Origin: Profundicola chukchiensis
GTDB lineage: Bacteria > Bacteroidota > Bacteroidia > Flavobacteriales > Weeksellaceae
Length of the DNA: 64,000 nt
Assembly: GCF_029664245.1 (NCBI RefSeq)
Contig: NZ_JANAIE010000003.1
Location: 372,001 to 436,000, forward strand
Direction of reading: 5' to 3'
The position numbers and the translations under genes are program-made. Below, piece after piece: positions 51,477 through 61,241 of this stretch. Within the stretch, counting starts at the first letter, position 1. The number at the start of each line of letters is the position of its first letter. The notes under the pieces were generated by a model. The model made no database searches and had not been told where the DNA came from. It worked only from the letters and a program-made list of their open reading frames with translations.

Positions 51477-53297
51477 TTATTTTTGATTTGCTAAAGCTGG
51501 ATTCGCATTACGCTTTCTATCATTTTCAGTTAATAAAATCTTTCTTAAACGGATAGATTTTGGTGTAACCTCTACGTACTCATCTTTTTGAATGTACTCT
51601 AAAGCTTCCTCTAAAGAAAATTTCTTAGCTGGAGCAATCTTCAATTTATCATCAGCACCTGCCGAACGAATGTTGGTTAACTTCTTAGTCTTAGTAATGT
51701 TGATAACCATATCCTCTGCACGCGTGTTTTCTCCAATTACCTGTCCTTCGTAGATAGACTCACCTGGATCAACAAAGAAAGTTCCTCTATCTTGTAACTT
51801 GTTCAAAGAGTAAGGAATTGCCTCACCTTTTTCCATAGAAATTAAAGAACCATTTTGTCTTTCTGGGATACCACCTTTCATTGGTTGATATTCTTTGAAA
51901 CGGTGTGCCATAATAGCCTCACCTGCAGTAGCTGTTAAGATTTGGTTTCTTAATCCAATGATACCTCTAGAAGGAATAATGAATTCACAAACCATACGCT
52001 CACCTCTGGTAACCATACTTAGTAATTCACCTTTTCTTAAGGTAACAAACTCAACTGCTTTACCACTTAAGTTTTCTGGTAAGTCAATGGTTAATTCCTC
52101 AACTGGCTCACATTTAACTCCGTCGATTTCGCGGATAATTACTTGTGGCTGACCAATTTGAAGCTCGTAACCCTCTCTACGCATGGTTTCAATCAATACA
52201 GATAAGTGCATAACACCACGACCGTAAACAATAAATTTATCGGCTGAATCTGTAGGCTCAACACGCATCGCAAGGTTTTTCTCAAGCTCTTTTTCAAGTC
52301 TTTCTTTAATGTGACGAGACGTTACTAATTTACCCTCTTTACCAAAGAATGGTGAATCGTTAATGGTAAATAACATACTCATTGTTGGCTCGTCGATATC
52401 AATCGTTGGTAATCCTTCTGGATTATCTCCTGTTGCTACGGTATCACCAATCTCAAATCCTTCTAAACCAACAATAGCACAAATATCTCCTGCTTCAACT
52501 TCCTCAACTTTCTTACGACCTAATCCGTCGAATACATGTAATTCCTTGATTTTAGATTTCACTAAACTTCCATCTCTTTTCACCAAAGTAACTTGCATGT
52601 TATCTTTTAAAACACCACGTTGTAAACGTCCGATAGCAATACGTCCTGTAAAGCTAGAGAAGTCTAAAGATGTAATTAACATCTGTGGCGTTCCTTCTTT
52701 GTCTACGTTAGGGGCTGGAATTTCCTTAACTACCATTTCCAATAAAGGATCGATGGTGTCGGTAGGTTGTTTCCAATCCTCACTCATCCAATTGTTTTTG
52801 GCTGAACCATAAACTGTTGGGAAATCTAATTGTTCTTCAGATGCACCCAATTCGAACATTAAGTCAAACACTTTTTCGTGAACTTCGTCCGGGGTACAAT
52901 TGTCTTTATCTACTTTGTTAACTACAACGATAACTTTTTTACCTAAATCAATGGCTTTACCTAATACAAAACGTGTTTGTGGCATCGGTCCTTCAAAGGC
53001 GTCTACCAATAATAAAACTCCGTCTGCCATGTTCAATACACGCTCTACCTCACCACCAAAATCGGCGTGACCAGGCGTGTCGATAACGTTGATCTTTGTG
53101 TCTTTGTATTGAACAGATACGTTCTTTGATACAATCGTGATGCCTCGCTCACGCTCCTGATCGTTGTTATCTAAAATTAAGTCTCCAGTTGATTCGTTAT
53201 TACGAAATGTTGCACAATGATGTAGGATCTTATCCACTAATGTGGTCTTACCGTGGTCAACGTGTGCAATAATCGCAATATTTCTAATATTCTCCAT
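51477..53297 (-). CDS. typA: Ribosome-associated translational GTPase TypA/BipA
   Basis: 606 residues from ATG 53297 ([19 protein letters not shown]). The frame stays open to 53360, but those 21 residues are not family sequence. G1 is AHVDHGKT, G3 [12 protein letters not shown]4 NKVDKD. EF-G-like domains follow and the BipA-specific C-terminal domain ends the protein. It acts in ribosome assembly and stress or cold adaptation. TACTTTTG lies 19 bp upstream. Monocistronic. Confidence 0.95.
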   Translation of the reverse strand: MENIRNIAIIAHVDHGKTTLVDKILHHCATFRNNESTGDLILDNNDQERERGITIVSKNVSVQYKDTKINVIDTPGHADFGGEVERVLNMADGVLLLVDAFEGPMPQTRFVLGKAIDLGKKVIVVVNKVDKDNCTPDEVHEKVFDLMFELGASEEQLDFPTVYGSAKNNWMSEDWKQPTDTIDPLLEMVVKEIPAPNVDKEGTPQMLITSLDFSSFTGRIAIGRLQRGVLKDNMQVTLVKRDGSLVKSKIKELHVFDGLGRKKVEEVEAGDICAIVGLEGFEIGDTVATGDNPEGLPTIDIDEPTMSMLFTINDSPFFGKEGKLVTSRHIKERLEKELEKNLAMRVEPTDSADKFIVYGRGVMHLSVLIETMRREGYELQIGQPQVIIREIDGVKCEPVEELTIDLPENLSGKAVEFVTLRKGELLSMVTRGERMVCEFIIPSRGIIGLRNQILTATAGEAIMAHRFKEYQPMKGGIPERQNGSLISMEKGEAIPYSLNKLQDRGTFFVDPGESIYEGQVIGENTRAEDMVINITKTKKLTNIRSAGADDKLKIAPAKKFSLEEALEYIQKDEYVEVTPKSIRLRKILLTENDRKRNANPALANQK

Positions 53298-53316
53298 AGG
53301 TGCTATTTTCGCGGTG

Positions 53317-53324
53317 CAAAAGTA
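53317..53324 (-). promoter_or_regulatory. Candidate -7 box (TACTTTTG) of typA
   Basis: The minus strand reads TACTTTTG 19 bp upstream of ATG 53297. This also supports the shorter start, because the longer frame would begin upstream of the promoter. Confidence 0.5.
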
Positions 53325-53422
53325 CGATGAAATAATAGAAAATATATTACACACCAACAAATTTATAGTGATTTTGTTTTAAACAAGAAAGCTATGAAGG
53401 ATTGATACAGCGTGTATTTCAT

Positions 53423-53458
53423 AAAAAAAGCGCATCAAATGGGTGATTTGATGCGCTT
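53423..53458 (-). terminator. Terminator of nhaA
   Basis: AAGCGCATCAAAT and ATTTGATGCGCTT form a perfect 13-bp stem around GGGTG; on the minus strand a T7 tract follows. Confidence 0.92.
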
Positions 53459-53487
53459 ATAAGCTTTTAAAAAATTATTAGAATTTC

Positions 53488-54819
53488 TTATTCTATCGTC
53501 TTCGCATTTCGTGCATTTGCGACTTTAATCGTTATAAATCCTAAAACACTAGCAATCAATGTGGCCATTAAAACACCAATTTTAGCTTGCATATCCGAAA
53601 TTGGGTCGTTAAATGCTAATCCTGCAATAAATAGCGACATCGTAAAACCAATCGCTGCTAATAATCCAGCTCCTAGTAAATGCAATTTGTTCATGCCTTC
53701 AGGTAATTTGGCGATTTTAAGCTTGATAATAATAAAGCTAACAAGGTAAACACCAACTACTTTACCAATTAATAAACCTAAAATTACACCTAAAGTAATA
53801 GGAGCAAATAATAGCTCGAAGAATTCACCTTCAATGGTGATACCTGCATTGGCAAAAGCGAATATCGGCATGACAATAAACGCTACCAATGGATGCATAC
53901 CATGTTCTAGTTTCTGTAGAGGTGGCATCGCATAGTCAGACATAGTCTTCATTTGGCTTAATACCACAACCTGATCTTCTGTAAGTGTTGCCGCTTTGGT
54001 TTTATCTAAGCTCTCAAAGGTTTTCAATAATCTTTGCATCTTACGAGCAAAAATAGTCTCTGGAACTTTGGCAGAGGCTGGAATAGTAAGTGCCGCCAAT
54101 ACAGCCGCAATCGTAGCGTGAATACCCGAAAGCAAGAAGGCAACCCATAAACCGACAATACCTAAGATGGCATAAACCAAGGAAGATCTAACACCAATTC
54201 GGTTGGCTATAATCATCATCACAAGGAAACCACCAGCAACTAACAAGCTAATTTCTTCAATATTAGAAGTATAGAAAAAGGCAATAATTAATACCGCTCC
54301 AATATCATCGGCAATAGCCAAGGCAGTTAAAAACACTTTTAATGAAATCGGAACTCGATCCCCGAGAATATACAATAGACCTAAAACAAAGGCGATATCT
54401 GTGGCCATAGGAACTCCCCAACCATTGCTCGCTTCTCCCGAAGGGTTGAAGAACAAATAGATAAGGGCAGGGAATATCATTCCTCCAATAGCGGCTCCAA
54501 TAGGCAATATGGCGTTTTTGGGATTACTTAATTCCCCAGAAATAATTTCTCGCTTGAGCTCTAGACCTACCACAAAGAAGAAAACAGCCATCAAACCATC
54601 GTTGATCCAATGATGTAAATCTTTGTCGATCATGTATTCTCCGACCCCAATTTTGAAATGGATTTGCCATAACTCGTGATACCAGTGTTGTAGTGGAGAA
54701 TTGGCAATCACCATCGCCAAGACAGCGGTGGTAAATAATAGAATACCACTGGTGGTACTTCTATTCATAAACTTTTGTAGTGGATCTATAAATACAACAT
54801 CGACTATTTCTTTACTCAT
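53488..54819 (-). CDS. nhaA: Na+/H+ antiporter NhaA
   Basis: A 443-residue antiporter. The essential residues are visible: MATDIAFVLGLL (TM4 Asp) and LAIADDIGAVLIIAFF (TM5 Asp pair). FFVVGLELKREIISGELSNP is the NhaA hallmark. A roughly 35-residue charged insertion (about 255-300, KMQRLLKTFESLDKTKAATL) occurs mid-protein. It exports Na+ or Li+ for protons. It stands alone with its own terminator; the third cation antiporter in 12.5 kb, with NhaB and the Kef-like protein. Confidence 0.95.
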   Translation of the reverse strand: MSKEIVDVVFIDPLQKFMNRSTTSGILLFTTAVLAMVIANSPLQHWYHELWQIHFKIGVGEYMIDKDLHHWINDGLMAVFFFVVGLELKREIISGELSNPKNAILPIGAAIGGMIFPALIYLFFNPSGEASNGWGVPMATDIAFVLGLLYILGDRVPISLKVFLTALAIADDIGAVLIIAFFYTSNIEEISLLVAGGFLVMMIIANRIGVRSSLVYAILGIVGLWVAFLLSGIHATIAAVLAALTIPASAKVPETIFARKMQRLLKTFESLDKTKAATLTEDQVVVLSQMKTMSDYAMPPLQKLEHGMHPLVAFIVMPIFAFANAGITIEGEFFELLFAPITLGVILGLLIGKVVGVYLVSFIIIKLKIAKLPEGMNKLHLLGAGLLAAIGFTMSLFIAGLAFNDPISDMQAKIGVLMATLIASVLGFITIKVANARNAKTIE

Positions 54820-55254
54820 ATATGAATCTATCTAGGTTATCAATCGTTAGCTAATATTATAGCTAGAAATTTTGGTGATTTAAAAAAGTACAGGACTTTT
54901 TTCTATCAGGGTTTTCCTAAAAATTAATTTTATACCAGGGCTTAGATTTCATCTAAGATTCGCCTCAATAAAGCCTTGAGTAGCTAGTATAATCAATCAT
55001 TCAAAACTCATTGAGTTTCGCTTAGGAGGTGACAAATTTACAATATTTAGGTGAAAAATATGATGTATCCGACCATATATCAGTGTTAAGAGATAGTCAA
55101 ATTATAGTTTTGTTAATTATTTTGCTTGATTAGCAATATGAGCTTAGGTCGAAATGCGCTCAAAATTTCTGTCTTTTTAGCCCTATTTTATCTAAGACTT
55201 AAATTAACATTCATGTGTTGTTAACTTATTTCATATCAGTTAGTTAAAAGCTTT

Positions 55255-55416
55255 ATGCGCATCTTGTCATGAAAAGATATGGATTTTACTAAAAAAAGCT
55301 CAAAAGCTTTTTATAAAAACCTCAAGAGCTTTTTGGAAAAAGTACAAGAGCTTTTTTAGAAAACCTCAAGAGCTTTTTTTTACTTTATACGCATAAAGTT
55401 GACAAAAGATGCGGAT
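55255..55416. repeat. Four 22-23-bp tandem units framed by inverted arms
   Basis: Units of the form AAAA-CCTCAAGAGCTTTTT occur four times from 55291 to 55381 with small changes. They are framed by ATGCGCATCTTGTCA (from 55255) and its near reverse complement TGACAAAAGATGCGGAT (55400-55416). Several units can fold as AAAGCT/AGCTTT hairpins. Confidence 0.65.
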
Positions 55417-55602
55417 GAATTCTGCAAAAGATCTAGATGAATTTAAAATAAGCTCTACATCTTTCTAAATCCTTAGCGTAAAAGGCTTCAATTTTTTAAG
55501 TCCAATGGCTTTAAACTTTTTATCAAAATAGCTTTAAAACTACTTAGGCCTGGTGGAATTAAGTTCCTAATCAAATTCTACGGCTTTTAACAATTACTTT
55601 TG

Positions 55603-55610
55603 TATTTTTG
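55603..55610 (+). promoter_or_regulatory. Candidate -7 box (TATTTTTG) of kbl
   Basis: TATTTTTG lies 17 bp upstream of the kbl ATG. Confidence 0.45.
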
Positions 55611-55627
55611 AACAAATTCGGAATATT

Positions 55628-56821
55628 ATGTACAGCAAAAAATTTCAAGATCATTTACAGCAATCTTTAAATGAGATAGATAATGATGGTTTATATAAAA
55701 GAGAACGTATCATTACTTCTGCACAAGGAGCAGAGATAACTGCCAATGGCAAAGAGTTATTGAACTTTTGTGCCAACAATTATTTAGGTTTATCAAATCA
55801 TCCAGAAGTGATCAAGGCTTCTCAGGAAATGATGAACTCTCATGGTTATGGTCTTTCTTCTGTTCGCTTTATCTGTGGTACCCAAGATATCCACAAAGAG
55901 TTGGAAGCTAAAATCGCTAAATACTTAGGCACAGAGGATACGATTTTATATGCTGCATGTTTTGATGCGAATGGTGGAGTTTTCGAACCATTATTCACCG
56001 CTGAGGACGCTATTATTTCTGATGAATTAAACCATGCTTCTATTATTGACGGAGTAAGATTGTGTAAAGCAGCTCGCTACCGCTACAAGAACAACGATAT
56101 GGAGGATTTGGAAGCTCAATTAATTGAAGCCAACAAACAAAACCACAGATTCAAAATTATTGTAACTGATGGTGTATTCTCTATGGATGGTATTGTTGCC
56201 AACCTAAAAGGTGTATGTGATTTAGCTGATAAATACGATGCTTTGGTGATGGTAGATGATTCACACGCAACTGGATTTATTGGTAAAACAGGTCGTGGTA
56301 CACACGAGGCGATGGAAGTAATGGATAGAGTAGATATCATTACCTCAACTTTAGGTAAAGCCTTAGGTGGAGCTTTAGGAGGGTTTACTTCTGGTAAGAA
56401 AGAAATCATTGATATGTTGAGACAAAGATCTCGTCCATATTTATTCTCTAACTCATTAGCGCCAGGAATTGTGGGGGCAGCGATCAAAGTATTAGATATG
56501 ATTTCTGATGACACCAGTCTTCGTGATAAAGTAATGGAAAACTCAGAGTACTTTAGAAAAGAAATGAAAGCCAGAGGATTTGATATTCCAGATGGTGATG
56601 CAGCGATTGTACCGGTAATGCTTTATGATGCTAAACTTTCACAAGTGATGGCGGATAAATTACTAGAAGAAGGAATTTATGTAATTGGATTCTTCTATCC
56701 AGTAGTTCCTAAAGGAAAAGCAAGAATTAGAGTTCAATTATCTGCAGCTCACACCAAAGAGCAATTAGACAAAGCTATTGCAGCTTTCGAAAAGATTGGA
56801 AAAGAGTTAGATGTAATTTAA
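55628..56821 (+). CDS. kbl: Glycine C-acetyltransferase (2-amino-3-ketobutyrate CoA ligase)
   Basis: A 397-residue alpha-oxoamine synthase with [34 protein letters not shown] and the PLP Lys in [14 protein letters not shown] (about residue 243) are signatures. It makes acetyl-CoA and glycine from aminoketobutyrate in threonine breakdown. tdh, its usual partner, is not in the window. The close relatives BioF and SPT are possible, but the [10 protein letters not shown] start and length fit Kbl best. Confidence 0.92.
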   Translation: MYSKKFQDHLQQSLNEIDNDGLYKRERIITSAQGAEITANGKELLNFCANNYLGLSNHPEVIKASQEMMNSHGYGLSSVRFICGTQDIHKELEAKIAKYLGTEDTILYAACFDANGGVFEPLFTAEDAIISDELNHASIIDGVRLCKAARYRYKNNDMEDLEAQLIEANKQNHRFKIIVTDGVFSMDGIVANLKGVCDLADKYDALVMVDDSHATGFIGKTGRGTHEAMEVMDRVDIITSTLGKALGGALGGFTSGKKEIIDMLRQRSRPYLFSNSLAPGIVGAAIKVLDMISDDTSLRDKVMENSEYFRKEMKARGFDIPDGDAAIVPVMLYDAKLSQVMADKLLEEGIYVIGFFYPVVPKGKARIRVQLSAAHTKEQLDKAIAAFEKIGKELDVI

Positions 56822-56849
56822 TTTCATAGTTTTAATTTTAATAGAGGAG

Positions 56850-56877
56850 GCCCGGTTATTTTTAACCGGGCTTTTTT
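56850..56877 (+). terminator. Terminator after kbl
   Basis: GCCCGGTTA and TAACCGGGC form a perfect 9-bp stem with a TTTT loop, followed by T6. Confidence 0.95.
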
Positions 56878-56998
56878 ATGCGCTTTGATTGAGTTCAAAG
56901 AGCTTTGTTGGGTCTACTACTGAGATTTATTAGGTTGTTAAGAAAAGTATAAGGCATGTTTTTTGAATTTATGCTCGGGTTAGCATTCGTTAAAATTT

Positions 56999-58633
56999 AT
57001 GACCAGAAAACAATTTATTATAAAAATGGGATTAGGAGCATTTGGATTAGTCATCGGAAGAACAATGATTGGAAAAATTCTATCAGAGCCCTTTTATAAG
57101 AATGGAGGTCATTATCCCATCATTATTGTTGGAACAGGATATGGTAGCGCCGTAGCTGCCGAAAGATTGGCTACCCAAGGTCACAAAGTCTTAATGCTAG
57201 AAGTTGGTTTAGATTGGGAAGGTTATAAACAACAGAACCCAGATTTTAAATTTCATAAGATGACTTTCCCCGGTAAGGAAAGCACTTGGATGAATAAAAA
57301 GCCACAAGCGCCGATAGAATTGGGAAATATGGCGAGGTTCGATGAGTTTACGGGCGTTCTACAACGAATAGATTACGAGCATGTAAAGGTATATTTAGGA
57401 AAAGGTGTTGGCGGAGGTTCCTTGGTCAATGGCGGCATGACGGTTGTTCCCGATAGAAATTATTTTCAAGAGATATATCATAAAGTTGGCGTTGAGTTGT
57501 CTGATGCAGAGTTAGATGAGTTTTATACGACTTACTTCCCGCGTGCTAATGAAGGCGTTGGAAAACAAGATGCGCCCGAAGATATTGTCAATTCTAAATG
57601 GTACAAATTTGCTAGAGTTGGAGTGCAAGAGGGAATTGATGCAGGATTTGAGCCGGTAGATGTTCCGAACTTGTATGATTTCGATTATATGCGCAAAGAA
57701 ATTGCCGGAGAAGTTCCTGGTTCGGCTACGGATAAGGAAGTGATTTATGGAAACAATTACGGTAAACGAGATTTAACCAAAACTTACCTAAAAAGAGCCT
57801 TGGCAACGGGTAATGTTACCATTATGCCTCAACATAAAGTGGTTGAAATCAAAGAAAACTTCGATGGAACTTATCAGCTCGAGATTGAACAAATTGATAC
57901 TTTAGATCGTGCGGTTGAAACTAAAACTTTCACTTGCGACAAGCTATTCATTGGTGCAGGAAGTCTGGGTACGACAGCTTTATTATTAAAGTCTAAACTC
58001 AAAGGTGGTTTATCTAAAATAGATGCCAATGTAGGTAAATACTGGGGAAATAATGGAAATACCATGGCCAGTCGCAATACCCTGAACTTTATTGGGCATA
58101 CTTCTCGAGGGCTGAAACAATCTACCATGCCGATTCGTGGCTTGAGTAATTTTGATGATCCAGAGCATCCCTTCTTTGCTGAAATTGCACCAATGCCTGT
58201 GATGGGAGCTTATACAGGATTATACTTAATCGTGAATAAACTTAAGAAGTTTGGTGAGTTTAGTTATGATTTAACCAATGACGAATTAAAGCTAGATTGG
58301 AACGAAAGCCATACCGCACACATGAGAAAAAACGCTGAGTTTTTCCTGGACCGTATGAATGAACATGGATCTAAAGGTTGGTTTGGATCTAAGTTTAGTA
58401 ACAACAAAATGCTGATGCCTAAAAACGGAGTCGATGAAAGTATTTGTTATCACCCGTTAGGTGGCGTAGTCTTAGGCAAAGCTACTGACTTATACGGAAG
58501 GCTCAAAGGCTATAAAAACCTATATATTATGGATGGTTCATTAATCCCCGGAAGCTTAGGTGTTAATCCATATGTTACCATTACCGCCATCGCCGAAAGA
58601 AATATCGATAAAATTATTGCTCAGGATTTTTAA
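56999..58633 (+). CDS. Cholesterol-oxidase-like GMC oxidoreductase, copy 1
   Basis: A 544-residue FAD enzyme of the GMC family closest to class I cholesterol oxidase (ChoA). The Rossmann loop is IIIVGTGYGSAVAAERL (about 41-57), then GKGVGGGSLVNGGM and FPRANEGVG. The three catalytic residues of Streptomyces ChoA align: E395 in FAEIAPMP, H485 in YHPLGG and N523 in GVNPYVT. ChoA oxidises 3-beta-hydroxysterols and isomerises the double bond, making H2O2. The N-terminus MTRKQFIIKMGLGAFGLVIG looks like a Tat signal with RK in place of RR. A second copy follows 241 bp later. Confidence 0.85.
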   Translation: MTRKQFIIKMGLGAFGLVIGRTMIGKILSEPFYKNGGHYPIIIVGTGYGSAVAAERLATQGHKVLMLEVGLDWEGYKQQNPDFKFHKMTFPGKESTWMNKKPQAPIELGNMARFDEFTGVLQRIDYEHVKVYLGKGVGGGSLVNGGMTVVPDRNYFQEIYHKVGVELSDAELDEFYTTYFPRANEGVGKQDAPEDIVNSKWYKFARVGVQEGIDAGFEPVDVPNLYDFDYMRKEIAGEVPGSATDKEVIYGNNYGKRDLTKTYLKRALATGNVTIMPQHKVVEIKENFDGTYQLEIEQIDTLDRAVETKTFTCDKLFIGAGSLGTTALLLKSKLKGGLSKIDANVGKYWGNNGNTMASRNTLNFIGHTSRGLKQSTMPIRGLSNFDDPEHPFFAEIAPMPVMGAYTGLYLIVNKLKKFGEFSYDLTNDELKLDWNESHTAHMRKNAEFFLDRMNEHGSKGWFGSKFSNNKMLMPKNGVDESICYHPLGGVVLGKATDLYGRLKGYKNLYIMDGSLIPGSLGVNPYVTITAIAERNIDKIIAQDF

Positions 58634-58724
58634 GCTTGTCTTTGAATCATTGATGAGATGATTTCTATGTGGTTAGACTCTATCTAAATTGCTATGCATG
58701 AATGTTAATTAATCATTCAAATGA

Positions 58725-58732
58725 TATCTTTG
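58725..58732 (+). promoter_or_regulatory. Candidate -7 box (TATCTTTG) upstream of GMC copy 2
   Basis: TATCTTTG lies 142 bp upstream of the ATG at 58875, giving a long leader if used. The second GMC gene may thus have its own promoter, shared with the two secreted-protein genes after it. Confidence 0.45.
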
Positions 58733-58874
58733 TAGCATAAATTTTTTGATTCTCTTATTATTCTTCAATATCTGAAATTGAATGATATAAACTAGTATTT
58801 AATACTTATAAAACTATTAAATAGCATGACAATGAGAGTTTAAACTTTATACAAATCAAACTAAACTAACTATT

Positions 58875-60512
58875 ATGACACGGAAAGAATTCCTGAAAAA
58901 ATTAGGCCTGGGAGCATTTGGTCTAGTGATTGGGAGGTCGATGATTGGTAAAGCTTTAGCTGCACCCATATATCAAAACGGTGGGAACTTCCCAATCATC
59001 ATTATAGGAACAGGCTATGGTAGTGCTGTTTCTGCGGAAAGATTAGCCCAAGCAGGTCATCAGGTTTTGATGCTAGAGATGGGATTGGACTGGGATGGTT
59101 ATAAACAACAGAATCCAGGCTTTAAATTCCCTAAAATGACTTCGCCAAGCAAGCAAAGCACTTGGATGAACACCAAACCACAAGCACCGATAGAGCTTGG
59201 GAACATGGCTAACTTTGATAAGTTCACTGGAATTTTAGAACGAGTGGATTACGATCATATCAAGATTTATCAAGGAAAAGGAGTTGGTGGAGGTTCTTTA
59301 GTAAATGGTGGAATGACGGTTACGCCAGATCGCAACTACTTTAAACAGGTTTTTGAGGACGTGGGGGTGAACTTTACAGAGCAGGAATTAGATGATTTCT
59401 TCAATGTTTATTTCCCAAGAGCAAATACCAATGTAGGAAGGCAAGTCGCTCCTCAAGATGTAGTAGATTCTGAGTGGTATAAATTTGCGCGAGTTGGGAT
59501 TCAAGAAGGAGTTGCAGCTGGGTTTACACCCGTAGATGTGCCTAATCTGTATGATTTTGAACACATGCGCCAAGAAATTGCAGGAAATGCACCACGTTCT
59601 GCTACGAACATTGAGGTGTTATATGGGAATAACCATGGCAAACAAGATTTGACCAAAACCTACATCAAAAGGGCATTGAATACAGGAAATGTTACAATTC
59701 TACCTCAGCATAAAGTAGATCATATCATCGAAAACTATGATGGTACATTTACTTTGAAAGTTCAACAAATTGATACGCTAAATAGAGATGTTTGTATTAA
59801 AGAATTTACCTGTGAGAAATTGTTTGTTGGTGCGGGAAGCTTGGGAACTACAGAGTTATTGCAAAAATCTAAGTATTTAGGAAAGCTCAAAAAGCTTAAT
59901 GATGAGGTAGGAAAGTATTGGGGGAACAATGGTAACGTAATGGCAAGCCGTCGCTCTAATGCTGATTTTTTTGGGCATACTTCTAGAGGAGCTAATCAAT
60001 CTACCATGCCGATTAGAGGATTAGATAATTTTAATGATCCTGTGTATCCCTTTTTTGCGGAGATTGCACCTATGCCAACTTTAGGAAGTTTAACCTCCTT
60101 GTATTTAATAGTTAATAAACTGAAGCGCTTTGGTAAGCTATCTTATGATGGCTATAGGAGAAAACTACAATTAGAGTGGGATGCAAGACATACTGCACAC
60201 ATGAGAACTAATGCAGAGTATTTTTTAAACCAAATGAATGAGCATGGTTCTAAGTCTAATTTTGGAAGTAAATTTATAAACAATACCACTTTCTTCCCAA
60301 ATAATGGAGTAGACGAAAGCATTTGTTATCATCCACTAGGTGGTGTGGTCTTAGGAAAAGCTACTGATATGTTTGGTAGACTTAAAGGCTATTCAAACTT
60401 ATATGTAATGGATGGATCTTTGATTCCTGGAACTTTGGGAGTTAATCCTTACGTAAGTATTACGGCTATTGCAGAGAGAAATATAGAACACATTATCAAC
60501 CATGATTTTTAA
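58875..60512 (+). CDS. Cholesterol-oxidase-like GMC oxidoreductase, copy 2
   Basis: A 545-residue tandem paralog of the preceding gene, very similar throughout. IIIIGTGYGSAVSAERL, GKGVGGGSLVNGGMTVTP and FPRANTNVG are kept. Catalytic-site equivalents of ChoA are E396 (FAEIAPMP), H486 (YHPLGG) and N524 (GVNPYVS). The start MTRKEFLKKLGLGAFGLVIG is a good Tat-like signal with RK instead of RR, ending near ALAAP. The gene for a secreted protein follows after 6 bp, so the oxidase and both secreted proteins form one operon. Confidence 0.87.
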   Translation: MTRKEFLKKLGLGAFGLVIGRSMIGKALAAPIYQNGGNFPIIIIGTGYGSAVSAERLAQAGHQVLMLEMGLDWDGYKQQNPGFKFPKMTSPSKQSTWMNTKPQAPIELGNMANFDKFTGILERVDYDHIKIYQGKGVGGGSLVNGGMTVTPDRNYFKQVFEDVGVNFTEQELDDFFNVYFPRANTNVGRQVAPQDVVDSEWYKFARVGIQEGVAAGFTPVDVPNLYDFEHMRQEIAGNAPRSATNIEVLYGNNHGKQDLTKTYIKRALNTGNVTILPQHKVDHIIENYDGTFTLKVQQIDTLNRDVCIKEFTCEKLFVGAGSLGTTELLQKSKYLGKLKKLNDEVGKYWGNNGNVMASRRSNADFFGHTSRGANQSTMPIRGLDNFNDPVYPFFAEIAPMPTLGSLTSLYLIVNKLKRFGKLSYDGYRRKLQLEWDARHTAHMRTNAEYFLNQMNEHGSKSNFGSKFINNTTFFPNNGVDESICYHPLGGVVLGKATDMFGRLKGYSNLYVMDGSLIPGTLGVNPYVSITAIAERNIEHIINHDF

Positions 60513-60518
60513 ATTAAA

Positions 60519-61238
60519 ATGAAAAAAATATATACAATTTTAGCAATTTTTTGCGCACTATCGAGTTCGTTGGCTCAAGTTGGAATTAATACAGAAACAC
60601 CGGAGGCAACTTTAGATGTTAATGGAAATATGAGATTAAGACAAAGTCCTGAAACAGATAAGACCAACTTTGTTTTGTCTGCAGACGAAGAGGGTTTTGT
60701 TCAACAAATTCCTTTATCTAGCTTAAATCTAGAAGCTGTGAATCTAGAAAGTGCAACATTTGTAGCAGGAGTTAATTCTAATGTAAACGATAGCCCTGTA
60801 GTATTAGACCTATGGACCGAACAAGAAACAAACGGTCTAGAAGGTATTAAGCGTTATTATTTTTTAGGGCAAAATGTTTCTGTTACGCTGCCTAGAAATA
60901 AATCTGTTCTAGGTGACCATACGGCTAGGGTTATCACATTTGTAGTGGTTCGTAACAATGAGTTTGGAGGAAGTGCATTGAGTAGTTGGAATGTATTATT
61001 CCAAACGAAATTACACCAAGAGAAATCAAATTCTTTTCAAGGAGGAAATGGGGGTGTGTTTTTATATGATAGTTACTTTGGTGGGTCAAGCTTAGGCTCT
61101 AATTCCGATGTGTCAACTCCGGGTAACGCTGGTGGTTATAGAAGAAGCATCAACCTATCTAGTGAAAACTCCATACGAGATAAAGAAATTAATTTCTATG
61201 ATTTTGGAGGTAAGTGGATCATGACGGTAAACGATTAA
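60519..61238 (+). CDS. Secreted QVGINT-type protein, paralog 1
   Basis: A 239-residue secreted protein. Signal peptide MKKIYTILAIFCALSSSLA, then QVGINTETPEATLDVNGNMR, an N-terminal motif common on Bacteroidota surface proteins and reminiscent of phage-fibre-type beta repeats. The rest is probably beta-rich: VVLDLWTEQETNGLEGIKRYYFLGQ in the middle and INFYDFGGKWIMTVND at the end. It shares this layout with the next gene. No C-terminal sorting domain is evident. Function unknown; the gene lies 6 bp after a cholesterol-oxidase-like gene and 3 bp before its own paralog. Confidence 0.8.
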   Translation: MKKIYTILAIFCALSSSLAQVGINTETPEATLDVNGNMRLRQSPETDKTNFVLSADEEGFVQQIPLSSLNLEAVNLESATFVAGVNSNVNDSPVVLDLWTEQETNGLEGIKRYYFLGQNVSVTLPRNKSVLGDHTARVITFVVVRNNEFGGSALSSWNVLFQTKLHQEKSNSFQGGNGGVFLYDSYFGGSSLGSNSDVSTPGNAGGYRRSINLSSENSIRDKEINFYDFGGKWIMTVND

Positions 61239-61241
61239 GCG

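Larger units (their letters stand above)
54820..55627. other. Long gene-free region upstream of nhaA and kbl
   Basis: About 800 bp with no convincing gene. It contains a small hairpin CTTAGATttcATCTAAG (54941-54957), a four-unit tandem repeat framed by inverted arms (55255-55416), further degenerate AAGGCTT/TAGCTTT units (about 55480-55545), and the kbl promoter. The length and repeat content suggest an eroded insertion or a regulatory or structural region. Confidence 0.6.

Noticed and set aside
53298-53360. N-terminal extension of typA
   Set aside because: The extra 21 residues are not family sequence, and the -7 box at 53317-53324 lies inside this stretch.
55291-55381. CRISPR-like array
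   Set aside because: The units are 22-23 bp, adjacent without unique spacers, and no cas genes are present.
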